DNA of 64,000 bases from Tildeniella nuda ZEHNDER 1965/U140 (GCA_019358895.1 JAHHIG010000004.1:186001-250000), one strand, 5' to 3'; shown: positions 20,354 to 31,090, counted from the stretch's first letter. The notes: generated from the sequence alone by a model not told the origin. Made by a program: numbers and translations.

Positions 20354-21100
20354 GTGAAGCCCTTCCTTTTTGTGACCGATTTAGACCATACGCTGGTAGG
20401 TGACGATCGCGCCCTGCACGTTCTCAACCAGCAGCTAGAGCAGCATCGCCAGCAGTATGGGACGAAGATTGTGTATTCGACCGGGCGATCGCCCACCAGC
20501 TATAGCCAGCTTATTGCCGAAAAGCCTCTCCTGCCGCCTGACATCCTGATCTGCGCGGTCGGCACCGAAATTTATCATGAGGGTAGCGACACACCCGACT
20601 CGATCTGGTCGCAAAAACTCTCTGTTGGGTGGCAGCGAGACGTAGTTGCGACCAGTGCGGCACGTTTTGTTGATCTCACGCCGCAGCCCGACTCTGAGCA
20701 GCGCCCCTTCAAAGTCAGCTACTTTCTCAGTGAACAGGCAGCCGTCGAGGTTATCCCCGATCTGGAAGCGCTGCTCGAAGAACAGGGACTGGACACACAA
20801 GTCATCTTCAGTGGTGGCAAAGATTTAGACATTCTGCCGCGTCAGGCAAATAAAGGGATGGCAATGTCTTTTGTGCGTCAATTCCTGGAGTTTGAACCCA
20901 TGCGCACCGTTGCCTGCGGTGATTCTGGTAATGACGTGGCGCTGTTTCACGATCGACCCGAACGCGGCATCATCGTCGGCAATGCTCGCCCTGAACTGCT
21001 CCAATGGCACCAGGCAAACCCCAACCCCAATCGCTACCTTGCCCTCGCCAATTGCGCTGGAGGCATTTTAGAAGGGCTGCAACACTTTAGGTTTATTTAG
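20354..21100 (+). CDS. spp: Sucrose-6-phosphate phosphatase-like HAD hydrolase
   Basis: FLFVTDLDHTLVGDDRAL, IVYSTGRSPTSY, ILICAVGTEIYH, NKGMAMSFVRQFL, VACGDSGNDVALF; GTG start proposed. Confidence 0.82.
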   Translation: MKPFLFVTDLDHTLVGDDRALHVLNQQLEQHRQQYGTKIVYSTGRSPTSYSQLIAEKPLLPPDILICAVGTEIYHEGSDTPDSIWSQKLSVGWQRDVVATSAARFVDLTPQPDSEQRPFKVSYFLSEQAAVEVIPDLEALLEEQGLDTQVIFSGGKDLDILPRQANKGMAMSFVRQFLEFEPMRTVACGDSGNDVALFHDRPERGIIVGNARPELLQWHQANPNPNRYLALANCAGGILEGLQHFRFI

Positions 21101-21128
21101 TTTTTAGTTGTTAGTTTTTAGTTGCTAG
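21096..21128 (+). repeat. Heptamer array (TTTTTAG/TTGTTAG) at 3' edge of spp
   Basis: attTAGtttttagttgttagtttttagttgctag; spp stop TAG lies in the array. Confidence 0.85.
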
Positions 21129-21172
21129 CGTTGGAAAAAGTCGCAGCATTTTTAGTGGTTTTCGCTATTTTT

Positions 21173-21730
21173 ATGAAACTCGAAGAATTTCAGAAGAATT
21201 TTCCAATCGGGACTGAAGTGCCTGAAACTTTTGTGCGACTGCTTGAGTTTCAGAACATTCGAGATTTGTATTTCGGTAATTTCAGCCTTATTGACTTCTC
21301 TCGTGATGAAGTTTTGCTGCTGTTGTTTGGCGAAAATAATCGAGACGCGGCTTCTCAGTTCATCGTCTTTGGTCACTCTCCTGCGGGTGCTTCGTATGGC
21401 TATTGGTTATACGACAAGCACACGATTGATACGGCTCCAATTGCTGTCATTGGCTTCGGAGGGGACGGTAATACAGTCATTGCTAACTCATTGCAAGAGT
21501 TTTTGCAAATCATTTCAATTGGAGAAGATCCCCTCTGCTATGTAATTACTGAATGGGGATGGACAGATCGCAATGAGATCGAAGTGAACGAAAACTTAGA
21601 AGACTACCGTAAATGGCTATTTAGAGAGTTGACTTTGACTGTACCAACAATTGAGGAAGCTGATGCAATTGTGACCTCAGCAAAAAATGCACATCCCGAT
21701 TTTGATCAGTGGATACAAGCACTTGTATAA
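21173..21730 (+). CDS. SMI1/KNR4 (SUKH)-like protein
   Basis: MKLEEFQKNFPIGTEVPETFVRLLEFQN..., FIVFGHSPAGASYGYWLYD, APIAVIGFGGDGNTVIANSLQEFLQII typical of SUKH fold; ATG at 21173. Confidence 0.5.
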   Translation: MKLEEFQKNFPIGTEVPETFVRLLEFQNIRDLYFGNFSLIDFSRDEVLLLLFGENNRDAASQFIVFGHSPAGASYGYWLYDKHTIDTAPIAVIGFGGDGNTVIANSLQEFLQIISIGEDPLCYVITEWGWTDRNEIEVNENLEDYRKWLFRELTLTVPTIEEADAIVTSAKNAHPDFDQWIQALV

Positions 21731-21831
21731 GAATGACTGAAACGAAATCGACCATAGAGATAGCGGCGGATAGCTGAGAGTTTGTAAGGTACCAGAACAT
21801 TTCTGTTGATTTGGTTGATAGTCAACTACAT

Positions 21832-21868
21832 TAAAAGCTAACAACCAACAACTAAAAACTAAAAACTG
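21832..21868 (-). repeat. Opposed heptamer array (CTAACAA/CTAAAAA) upstream of ruvA
   Basis: aaaagctaacaaccaacaactaaaaactaaaaactg, reverse-complement type of 21096-21128. Confidence 0.85.
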
Positions 21869-21874
21869 CATTAC

Positions 21875-22495
21875 ATGCTCGGTTATCTCAAGGGTACTGT
21901 TGCCTACATTCAAAAAGCCAACAACCGCGTGACGTTGACGTTAGAGGTGGGTCAGATTGGCTATGACATCCAGATTGTGCCGCGACTGTTGCAGCAGGTG
22001 TCTGGCGGGGAGACGGTGCAAATTTTTACCCATCTCCATGTGCGAGACGATCAGGTGGTGCTGTTTGGGTTTGACTCTGCCGCCGAGCGAGATCTGTTTC
22101 GGCAACTGGTGAGCGTGAGTGGCATTGGTCCACAATTGGCGCTGGCATTGCTTGATACGATGGGGCTACAAGATCTGGTGCAGGCGATCGTCGTTGGCAA
22201 TACCCGCGCCCTCTCTCGCACTCCAGGCGTAGGCACCAAAACCGCTGAACGTCTCGCGCTAGAACTCAAAAGCAAGCTGGCAGAATGGCGACAGCAAGCA
22301 GGGATGATCACTGCTCCTTCTGCGGGTCCGACACTCTCGATTCAGGAGGATGTTGAGATGACGCTGCTGGCATTAGGCTACACCAACAGCGAGATTGCTC
22401 AGGCATTACAAACCGTTGGGCAAAGCAGCACACTCTCGAAAACTGCCGATGCGGAGGAGTGGATTCGCAGCGCGATCGCGTGGTTGAGTCGATAG
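21875..22495 (+). CDS. ruvA: Holliday junction branch migration protein RuvA
   Basis: MLGYLKGTVAYIQ..., VSGIGPQLALALLDTMG, RTPGVGTKTAERLALELKSKL. Confidence 0.95.
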   Translation: MLGYLKGTVAYIQKANNRVTLTLEVGQIGYDIQIVPRLLQQVSGGETVQIFTHLHVRDDQVVLFGFDSAAERDLFRQLVSVSGIGPQLALALLDTMGLQDLVQAIVVGNTRALSRTPGVGTKTAERLALELKSKLAEWRQQAGMITAPSAGPTLSIQEDVEMTLLALGYTNSEIAQALQTVGQSSTLSKTADAEEWIRSAIAWLSR

Positions 22496-22696
22496 GGGAA
22501 GTGGGAGAGGCTAGGGGCGCATGGGAGGCAGGGGAGGCTAGAGGAGAAACTCAAAATTCAAGCATCCCTTGCTTCCCCCGACTCCCTTGCTTCCCCCGCC
22601 TCTCTTGCTTCCTCCGCTCCTCTAGCCCTTCTTCACCTGGGTTGCAATCCGTAGTCATAACGAGTATGATTTAAGGATGAGATTGAGAGAGATGCT

Positions 22697-22960
22697 ATGG
22701 TCAAAGTAGAAGCAATTCCCATTAACAAGATTCGTCGCCCGTTGTTTCGGCAAAACGATCAGGCAAAGGTGGCTGCCTTAATGGAGTCGATTCAAGAAAT
22801 TGGGTTGCAAGAGCCGATCGATGTGCTGGAGGTGGACGGCGAATATTACGGGTTTTCAGGCTGTCACCGTTATGAGGCATGTAGCCGTTTGGGGCAGGAC
22901 ACTATTCTTTGTCGGGTGCGCCGCGCTCCACGTTCGGTTTTACAACGACACTTAGCTTAG
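22697..22960 (+). CDS. srxA: Sulfiredoxin (ParB/Srx fold)
   Basis: GLQEPIDVLEVDGEYYGFSGCHRYEACSRLGQDTILCRVRRA; FSGCHR catalytic motif. Confidence 0.85.
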   Translation: MVKVEAIPINKIRRPLFRQNDQAKVAALMESIQEIGLQEPIDVLEVDGEYYGFSGCHRYEACSRLGQDTILCRVRRAPRSVLQRHLA

Positions 22961-23130
22961 GCTTCACTTAAGCGCAGGATGCATCAATGGGGTTAGCCTC
23001 TTTGCTAGAACGCAGAGAGGTTCTAGAATCCGTTGAGAGACCGAACCAACGTTTGTTGCACTATGCAGCGCGTTTTCACAATTTTCATTAGCCCAATCTA
23101 ATCGAGTTTTCATCTCATCCGGAGGATCGT

Positions 23131-23622
23131 ATGGCAGTTCCAATCGCTACAATTCCAATCAACATCGGTATTGACGAAAAATCGAGAGGTGCGATCGCAG
23201 AGGGATTATCCCATCTGCTGGCTGACACCTATTCCTTGTATCTCAAAACCCACAACTTTCACTGGAACGTCACTGGACCCATGTTTCAAACGCTGCACCT
23301 GATGTTTGAAGGGCAGTACACCGAACTGGCAGCCGCAGTAGATTTGATTGCTGAGCGTATTCGGGCACTTGGCTTTCCGGCACCTGGCACTTATTCCGAG
23401 TTTGCGCGGTTGAGTTCAATCTCTGAACCAATGGGCGTGCCCAAAGCAGAAGACATGATTCGTGAACTGGTCGAAGGGCAGGAAGCCGTTGTACGTACCG
23501 CGCGATCGATCTTTCCAACCCTTGAACAAGTGAACGACGAACCAACCGCCGACCTTCTGACCCAACGGATGCAAGTGCATGAAAAAACCGCCTGGATGCT
23601 AAGAAGCCTGCTAGAAGGTTGA
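23131..23622 (+). CDS. dps: Dps family DNA-protection/ferritin-like protein
   Basis: [56 protein letters not shown]. Confidence 0.93.
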   Translation: MAVPIATIPINIGIDEKSRGAIAEGLSHLLADTYSLYLKTHNFHWNVTGPMFQTLHLMFEGQYTELAAAVDLIAERIRALGFPAPGTYSEFARLSSISEPMGVPKAEDMIRELVEGQEAVVRTARSIFPTLEQVNDEPTADLLTQRMQVHEKTAWMLRSLLEG

Positions 23623-23715
23623 GAGTCTGGGAACGTTAAGAGTTTTGAGTTTTGAGTTTTGAGTGAGGGGTAACAACTTAAAATTCAAGCCTCTCAACTC
23701 AAACTCTCTTTCCCT

Positions 23716-24393
<678 letters not shown>

Positions 24394-24477
24394 CGAAGCG
24401 TGAGATCAAGAATCGTGCAGTTTGGGCGAGAGCGCATTATCGTAGGATGGAATCATCTTTGAGGCGCTGATTTCTGG

Positions 24478-26163
24478 ATGCAACAAGTCTGGATGCAACG
24501 AGATTACTGCGATCGGGTTTCCTCACGGCTGTTGGTGCTGTTTGTTCAGTCTCTACGATCCCAGCGACTACCCTGGGCAGCGCTATCGGCAATCTGTCTA
24601 GTGATGTCAGCAGAATCAAGTCTCGCTGCTAGCCGCAAGGATATTGACTTGCAAGTGGGCGTGGAGCAGCGCTTTGGTAGCAAACCAACGGACGCGTTAA
24701 CGTTGCAAGCACCGTCGGGCGATCGCCTCACCTTCCGCTTTGAGACAGAGGGTAAACCGCAAACCGTCACTGGCACCAGCGCGACGTTAGAGATTGTTCA
24801 GCAACCGCTACCCGAACCAGCGCTACAAGAACGTGTGGTACTCAGCACCCATCGCAGTTTTGAAAGTGCTGAAGATAGTGCCAATCGCTGGCTTGCTCAG
24901 GGCATTCCGGTAGAGCTTGCCCAACCACAACGCTGGCAAGTATGGGCAAAGCGAGACGTTTATTCTACGCCTCTGTTGCGCCGTCTGCTGCTGCAAAGCT
25001 TGCAAGAACATGGCATTCAAACAGCTTACATTGATACGCAAATTTTGCCCAAGCAGCCGCGTGCATCGCTGGTGGTCAATGGCTACCGCTACACCCGCGA
25101 TCGCATCGAAATCTTGTCGGGACAAGGTGCCGTTCGTGTCATCGAAAAGAGTGGCGACAAAACCCGTCAACTTTATGCGGGTAGTTTGCGCGTCCAGCCT
25201 AATGCCTATGGCACGTATACCCTTGTCAATCAGGTGCCGCTTGAAGCGTATCTGCGTGGCGTGGTGCCCTATGAGATTGGCACGTGGGCAGTGCAGCCAG
25301 TGCTACAGGTACAGGCAATCCTGGCGCGTACCTATGCTCTCCGCAACCTGCGACGGTTTGCGATCGATGGCTACCAGCTTTGCGCCGATACACAATGTCA
25401 GGTTTACAACGGTCTCACAGGCGCTGATCCAGCGACCGATCGCGCGATCGCTGCCACGCGTGGCAAAGTGTTGACCTACAACAACGAACTGGTAGATGCC
25501 GTCTACTCTTCTTCTACAGGCGGGATCACCGCGCCCTTTAACGATGTCTGGTCGGGTGCCGAGCGTCCCTACCTGCGGGCAATCATCGATTCAGTCGCAA
25601 ATCCCTGGGATCTAGCGCGTCAGAGTTTAGCCGATGAGAAGAACTTTCGCCGCTTTATCAGCCAAACCAAAGGGTTTAACGAAGCGAGCGAGGAGATGTT
25701 TCGGTGGCGGATCGAGAGCCGTATTGAAACGCTCAACCAGGACATACGGCGCTATCTGACGACGATTAAAAGCCCGCTAGCGACCTTTAAAACGATTCAA
25801 CGCCTGACTGTGACGCAGCGATCGCCAGCAGGGCGAGTGATCAGACTAACCGTCACAACTGACGCTGGCAGCATAGAGCTGGAAAAGGACAATATTCTAG
25901 TAGCGCTTTATGCTCCCAACAGTACCCTCTTTTACCTGGAACCACTCTACGGAGCAAACCGAGTATTAAAAGGTTATACCTTTGTTGGCGGTGGTTTGGG
26001 TCATGGTGTCGGACTGAGCCAGACAGGTACTTATTACTTGGGCAAGTTAGGCTGGTCGAGCGATCGCATCCTCAGCTTCTATTTTCCTGGCACCCAGCTA
26101 CAGCCTATTAGCAACGCCATCACCTTCTGGCGCGATGCTAATGGTAAGGAAAGCGGTAGTTAG
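24478..26163 (+). CDS. SpoIID/LytB domain protein
   Basis: VPLEAYLRGVVPYEIGTWAVQPVLQVQAILARTYAL, YSSSTGGITAPFNDVWSGAERPYL, GGGLGHGVGLSQTGTYYLGKLGWSSDRILSFYFPG. Confidence 0.92.
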   Translation: MQQVWMQRDYCDRVSSRLLVLFVQSLRSQRLPWAALSAICLVMSAESSLAASRKDIDLQVGVEQRFGSKPTDALTLQAPSGDRLTFRFETEGKPQTVTGTSATLEIVQQPLPEPALQERVVLSTHRSFESAEDSANRWLAQGIPVELAQPQRWQVWAKRDVYSTPLLRRLLLQSLQEHGIQTAYIDTQILPKQPRASLVVNGYRYTRDRIEILSGQGAVRVIEKSGDKTRQLYAGSLRVQPNAYGTYTLVNQVPLEAYLRGVVPYEIGTWAVQPVLQVQAILARTYALRNLRRFAIDGYQLCADTQCQVYNGLTGADPATDRAIAATRGKVLTYNNELVDAVYSSSTGGITAPFNDVWSGAERPYLRAIIDSVANPWDLARQSLADEKNFRRFISQTKGFNEASEEMFRWRIESRIETLNQDIRRYLTTIKSPLATFKTIQRLTVTQRSPAGRVIRLTVTTDAGSIELEKDNILVALYAPNSTLFYLEPLYGANRVLKGYTFVGGGLGHGVGLSQTGTYYLGKLGWSSDRILSFYFPGTQLQPISNAITFWRDANGKESGS

Positions 26164-26222
26164 AAAGGGCGATCAAGAGACCTAAGAAACACATGCTTCC
26201 CTGATACGAAAGCGCACCATAA

Positions 26223-26258
26223 AAGAGGCAAAGAGACAGTTGAGACTCTTTACCTCTT
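26223..26258. terminator. Bidirectional hairpin terminator between convergent SpoIID and petF genes
   Basis: AAGAGGCAAAGAG / CTCTTTACCTCTT, 12 of 13 complementary plus one G.U-type pair, 10-nt loop. Confidence 0.8.
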
Positions 26259-26290
26259 ATCCCGATCGGTAGTACAGCTAAGGTGTACTG

Positions 26291-26590
26291 CTAGTACAGT
26301 TCTTCTTCTTGATGCGTGATAATGGTGCAATCAGAGGTGGGATAAGCCACACACGTAAGCACATAGCCAGCTTCAATCTGATCGTCATCCAGGAAGGATT
26401 GGTCAGATTGATCAACGGTGCCTTCCTTCAACTTGCCAGCACAAGTTGAGCAAGCTCCTGCTCTACAGGAGTAGGGCAGATCAAGCCCCTGCTCTTCAGC
26501 AGCATCGAGAATATACTCGTCTTCGGGAACCTCAATCGTTGTGTTCAGCCCTTCGGCCTCGTTGACTAACGTGACCTTAAAAGTTGCCAT
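26291..26590 (-). CDS. petF: Plant-type [2Fe-2S] ferredoxin
   Basis: [29 protein letters not shown]...[15 protein letters not shown]; canonical cluster ligands. Confidence 0.95.
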   Translation of the reverse strand: MATFKVTLVNEAEGLNTTIEVPEDEYILDAAEEQGLDLPYSCRAGACSTCAGKLKEGTVDQSDQSFLDDDQIEAGYVLTCVAYPTSDCTIITHQEEELY

Positions 26591-27113
26591 GCAGTGGTCC
26601 TCTCAATTAATGGAAACAGCACTCTAAGCTCATTGGAAGCTGGCTCTGTAGCTCTGTGTGGATAAAGTCTGCTTCCTGAATCAGCTTTACTCTTGATACT
26701 ACGGGAAAACAACGGCTTTAGAAACGGCAATGTATCAGTGGGATGAATGGTATTCGTAATAAAAGTATCGGTTTTAATCTAGTTAGCTTATATAACGATC
26801 CGTCAGGTTCTACTTTGTACCGATGCAAACAGGCACCAGGAAAGGGCATTCGTCTGATCGAGCCTCAATTAGGCTCACTTGCTCCTACCAATGGGTCGCT
26901 CTCGACCTAACTCTTTCTACCGGAGTGCATCCAAGCTGTGCGAAGGATCGTACTGTAGCTAACGGGCTACTGTAATTTGACTCCAGATCGACACCCCGAT
27001 CGCCAAACGACAGCTAAAAAGGGTGCTTTGGTAATTCAAGCCAGCCACTTAAACCAAAACTTAGAGTGGCTTTGGGGCACGCTAACGTTCATTCATCTTC
27101 ACCGGAAACTATA

Positions 27114-27812
27114 ATGCGTCAACGTAGTAAGAGTTTTGTCAACCTGATGCTCGGCATCATGACTTGCCTGATCCTGGTGAGTCTTTCAACGCCAGCGATG
27201 AGTCAGGGTACAGCGACGTTGTGGTCAGCCTCAACCAAGACGTTTAACCGCGCCGCGATCGCGCCCTCAAGTGAGGCGATCGCCACCCAACTGTCAATGC
27301 ACCTGCAAGCAGCAGAAACCGTACTTCTGGCACAAGCCGAACCAGCACCAGCACCAACCACCGAGACCGCTCCGATGACTGGCACAACTACTGGCACAAC
27401 CATTGTCAGATATGTTGCTGTGATGTCAGGGAAAGCGGTCGCGCCTTCTGCATCCACCTATGCCTTTGGTTCAGCAGGAGCAGCTCTGATTGGTAATCGC
27501 CTGGTTATTCGTGGTGATTATAGTGGTTTATCCAGCCCGCTCCGTGACTATGCGACTGATCCCGTCAATCCACCCAACCCCAACATTACATCGGGCATCC
27601 ACGTCCACAGAGGCGAACCCTCAAAAAACGGACCGTTTCAATATGCGTTGACAGTAGAACCAGCGGCAAATCAACTCAGCGGCAGGTTTATGGGCGAATA
27701 CACACTGACCGAGGAACAACTGCAAGCACTGACTAATGGCACGCTCTATATGGATCTTCACACCAAGCAAAACCGTGCAGGCGAACTGCGCGGTATCTTC
27801 AAAGCCTACTAA
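27114..27812 (+). CDS. CHRD domain secreted protein
   Basis: Signal peptide; TSGIHVHRGEPSKNGPFQYAL, LTEEQLQALTNGTLYMDLHTKQNRAGELRGIF. Confidence 0.85.
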   Translation: MRQRSKSFVNLMLGIMTCLILVSLSTPAMSQGTATLWSASTKTFNRAAIAPSSEAIATQLSMHLQAAETVLLAQAEPAPAPTTETAPMTGTTTGTTIVRYVAVMSGKAVAPSASTYAFGSAGAALIGNRLVIRGDYSGLSSPLRDYATDPVNPPNPNITSGIHVHRGEPSKNGPFQYALTVEPAANQLSGRFMGEYTLTEEQLQALTNGTLYMDLHTKQNRAGELRGIFKAY

Positions 27813-27936
27813 GCGCTACTTTAACTAGCGGCTGAGACAATCTTGCAAAACGCTCAACCAGTCAGCTTACTCAAAAAGTAAATGGTAGACGACGGGCATA
27901 GCAGTCATCTACCGTTTACGTTTAATAGCAGGAGTA

Positions 27937-28956
27937 TTGAGTGCGCTGCTGATGACTGGAACGGCTAACTTTCTTTCGCGTCCGCTACAGGTTGGTTTAG
28001 TTGGTACAGGTTATGCGGCGAAGCTTCGATCGCAAGCCCTGCAAGCAGAACCACGAGCGGTATTAGCTGCTGTTGCCGGACATACGTTAGAAGTAGTCCA
28101 GGCGTTTAGTCAAACTTACGACGCAAAACCGATCGCCTCCTGGCAAGAACTCGTGCAGCGATCGTCCCTCGATCTCATCATCATCGCGACGGTGAATCGA
28201 GATCATGGCGCGATCGTTCGTGCCGCTCTAAAAGCAGGAAAGCACGTCATCGTGGAGTATCCTTTAGCGCTAGACGTTGCAGAAGCAGCAGATCTGATTG
28301 CGTTGTCAAACGCTCAAAACAAACTGCTGCACGTCGAACATATTGAGCTTTTAGGTGGTATGCATCAAGCGCTCAAAGCCTCGTTGCCTGCGATCGGCAC
28401 ACCCTTTTACGCCCGCTATGCCACCATCAAACCTGAACGTCCCGCACCCCAACGTTGGACATATCACCCAGAGCTATTCGGGTTTCCGCTGATGGGTGCC
28501 TTGTCGCGGCTGCATCGTTTCATCGATCTGTTTGGTGCCGTAGCAACTGTGAATTGTCAGATGCAGTTGAGCGATCGCCATGCATCCACTGATCCCCACC
28601 ACACAACCTGTTACTGCACGGCTCAATTGCGTTTTCAGTCGGGTTTGCTGGCAGAAGTGGTTTACGCCAAAGGTGAAGCGATGTGGCGACCAGAGCGCAA
28701 AATGGAAGTACATGGCGAAAAAGGTGCCCTCATTTTTGATGGGGATCAGGGACTACTCGTGCAGGCAGAGGGCGAAGAACCGATCGCGCTGGCGACTCGT
28801 CAGGGTCTCTTTGCGAAAGATACCGCAATGGTGCTGGATTACTTAATTGACGGTACACCGCTTTATGTCACACCCGAAACGAGTTTGTATACGTTGAAAG
28901 TGGCAGAGGCAGCACGACGATCGACAGAAATCGAGCAGACGATCGTCGTTGAATAG
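27937..28956 (+). CDS. Gfo/Idh/MocA family oxidoreductase
   Basis: VGLVGTGYAAKLRSQALQAEPRAVLAAVAG, AALKAGKHVIVEYPLALDVAEAADLIALS. Confidence 0.88.
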   Translation: MSALLMTGTANFLSRPLQVGLVGTGYAAKLRSQALQAEPRAVLAAVAGHTLEVVQAFSQTYDAKPIASWQELVQRSSLDLIIIATVNRDHGAIVRAALKAGKHVIVEYPLALDVAEAADLIALSNAQNKLLHVEHIELLGGMHQALKASLPAIGTPFYARYATIKPERPAPQRWTYHPELFGFPLMGALSRLHRFIDLFGAVATVNCQMQLSDRHASTDPHHTTCYCTAQLRFQSGLLAEVVYAKGEAMWRPERKMEVHGEKGALIFDGDQGLLVQAEGEEPIALATRQGLFAKDTAMVLDYLIDGTPLYVTPETSLYTLKVAEAARRSTEIEQTIVVE

Positions 28957-28969
28957 ATTCTGATTCCCA

Positions 28970-29599
28970 TCAGCGCTTCAGTAATTTGAAGGCAACTTGT
29001 CCCAACTGTTGACCATAGGCAAGCTGTACCAGCAAAAACATAGCCGGTTCAACAAAACGCGAATTCTTGAGTGAGCCAGCATCTACGACTTCAACATCAA
29101 TTTCACTCAGGAGAGCGGCTACAATCTGTTTTGCCTCTGGGTCGTCGCCTGTGTAAAAGATGGTGGCAATCTGGTCGTCAAAACGCTGCGATGGTGAATT
29201 TAAGACTTCAGCAAACAGCGGCAGCGCTTCGACTACACGGGCACCCGGCGCGAGTTTAGCAATTTCCTCCGCAGCAGAGGTGGTGGTGCCAACGGCTAAC
29301 CCACTCATATCAGGCAACAGTGCATTCACACAACTGAAGAGAATCTTACCGTCGAGTGACCCTGCGGCTTTGAGCGCATCGTCGATCGCGCCGTAGGGCA
29401 CTGACAGCAAGACCACATCGGCAAATTGCACCGCCTCAGCAGGTGTGCCCACCGTGGCGTTATCACCGATCGATTGGGCAATTTTTTCTAGCTTTGCGGG
29501 ATCACGGGAGTAGCTGAACATCAGTTGGTGTCCGTTCTGCGCCCAGAATTTGCCTAAGCTACTACCCATGTTTCCCGCACCAATAATGCCGATCTTCAT
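28970..29599 (-). CDS. NADPH-dependent F420 reductase-like oxidoreductase
   Basis: MKIGIIGAGNMGSSLGKFWAQNGHQLMFSYSRDPAKLEKIA, DVVLLSVPYGAIDDALKAAGSLDGKILFSCVNAL. Confidence 0.82.
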   Translation of the reverse strand: MKIGIIGAGNMGSSLGKFWAQNGHQLMFSYSRDPAKLEKIAQSIGDNATVGTPAEAVQFADVVLLSVPYGAIDDALKAAGSLDGKILFSCVNALLPDMSGLAVGTTTSAAEEIAKLAPGARVVEALPLFAEVLNSPSQRFDDQIATIFYTGDDPEAKQIVAALLSEIDVEVVDAGSLKNSRFVEPAMFLLVQLAYGQQLGQVAFKLLKR

Positions 29600-29770
29600 G
29601 GTTGTTTTTCTGGTAGTTTGATGGCTCTAATTACTGTGAAAACGTTCAGCCGCTACACCATCTACATTTGATTCAATTAAAAAATGGAGTGGATAGTTTT
29701 GGTAACGCGCTGTTAGAGTTTTCGGATAGTCGCACCTGATTCAACTATTCGATTTGGGAAAGTTGTAGAT

Positions 29771-29785
29771 TTCGGATAGTCCGAA
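29771..29785. promoter_or_regulatory. Candidate operator TTCGGA-TAG-TCCGAA with an additional half-site 50 bp away
   Basis: Perfect 6-bp palindrome 29771-29785; direct repeat TTCGGATAGTC at 29721-29731; inverted ACTATTCGA at ~29744; upstream of 28970-29599. Confidence 0.5.
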
Positions 29786-29853
29786 CCGTAGATTTTTGTC
29801 CAAAACGTGCGCTTACTACGCTGAGCTTCGATGGCTTCGACCATGCTTCAGAA

Positions 29854-30537
29854 CTAGCTATTGGCTGCGGCTTCTCTGATCACGTCCAAAACTTCCTTTG
29901 CGTGAGAAATCATTGCAACGTGGCTTGATTCCACAACTGTCGTCGTTGCGCCCATTCGTTTTGCTGAATCATGCTGTAACTCTGTTGGAACAGCTTGATC
30001 ATTGCTGGCTACGATGTACCAACTCGGCTTATTTCTCCATGCCGGAGAATCTACTTTCGCTCCTAGCAACGATACTGATGGCGCAATTTGAGTCGTGTAT
30101 ATCAATGCTGATTGTTCTGCTACGAGGTCGTCTGCAAACGTTTTTTGTATGCCTTCTTTGGAAAGCCAAATAAAGCCGTCTTGTTCTTGAAAATACTGCG
30201 ATGCAGGCGCTGGCTCGTACTTGCTCAGCAGATCTATAGTAGTTTCGCCAGCATCAGGAGCAAGCGCGGCAATATAAACTAAACCAGAAACTCGTTCATC
30301 ATTTCCGGCTTCAGTAATGACAAAACCGCCCCACGAATGACCAACTAAAAGACATTGACCTTCGATGCGGGCTAAAGCGCGTTTCGTCGCGGTAACGTCA
30401 TCAGCTAGTGAGGTAAGCGGGTTTTGAACAGCAATCACTTCGTACCCTTCCGCCAACAAGGTCGGAATTATTTCACTGTAACAAGACCCATCTGCCCAAA
30501 AACCGTGAACCAACACAACATTTTTAACTTTACTCAT
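29854..30537 (-). CDS. Alpha/beta hydrolase
   Basis: VLVHGFWADGSCYSEIIPTLLAEGYEVIAVQNPLTSL, LLVGHSWGGFVI nucleophile elbow. Confidence 0.88.
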   Translation of the reverse strand: MSKVKNVVLVHGFWADGSCYSEIIPTLLAEGYEVIAVQNPLTSLADDVTATKRALARIEGQCLLVGHSWGGFVITEAGNDERVSGLVYIAALAPDAGETTIDLLSKYEPAPASQYFQEQDGFIWLSKEGIQKTFADDLVAEQSALIYTTQIAPSVSLLGAKVDSPAWRNKPSWYIVASNDQAVPTELQHDSAKRMGATTTVVESSHVAMISHAKEVLDVIREAAANS

Positions 30538-30604
30538 GATTGTTTCTCCTTCTTGTCAATCTATTCATACCGTTTGTTTGTACGATTCCACGTTCGTCTC
30601 ATGC

Positions 30605-31054
30605 TTATTTAAGAATTAGTGGTGTTAGCACTGGAGCCAGCAGCATTTCAAACTCCAGGTTCGTTGCGCTGACGACATTCTCAACAATCTTGCCATCACG
30701 TAAACGCATGATGTGTGCCTCAATCAAGGTAATGATTCGTCCCGTTGCAGGCACACCAAAAAAATCTTTGGTATGTTTTTGTGGCGATCGAAAGCGAACC
30801 ACCACGCGATCGTTTGCCGCAAAAATATCTTCTATCACCAGGTCAGAAACAGGTGGAAAGGCATCGTAAAAGGCACTAAATACTTGCTTGTACTCTTCAC
30901 GCCCATCAATGGGACCTGTTGGCTTTAGCCCAGTAATCGCCTGCACATTTTCATCTAGCACTGCTTCAGCCATACTCATGTCACCTTTGCCAAGAAATTG
31001 CTCAATAAACGTACGGGCAACAGCCAGATTTTGCGTTTCAAGTTCGGTCGTCAT
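30605..31054 (-). CDS. SnoaL-like ester cyclase
   Basis: FIEQFLGKGDMSMAEAVLDENVQAI...GPIDGREEYKQVFSAFYDAFPPVSDLVIEDIFAANDRVVVRFRS. Confidence 0.82.
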   Translation of the reverse strand: MTTELETQNLAVARTFIEQFLGKGDMSMAEAVLDENVQAITGLKPTGPIDGREEYKQVFSAFYDAFPPVSDLVIEDIFAANDRVVVRFRSPQKHTKDFFGVPATGRIITLIEAHIMRLRDGKIVENVVSATNLEFEMLLAPVLTPLILK

Positions 31055-31090
31055 AATTGCCTCATTGATTTTGCAGCGAAACTAAGCCTA

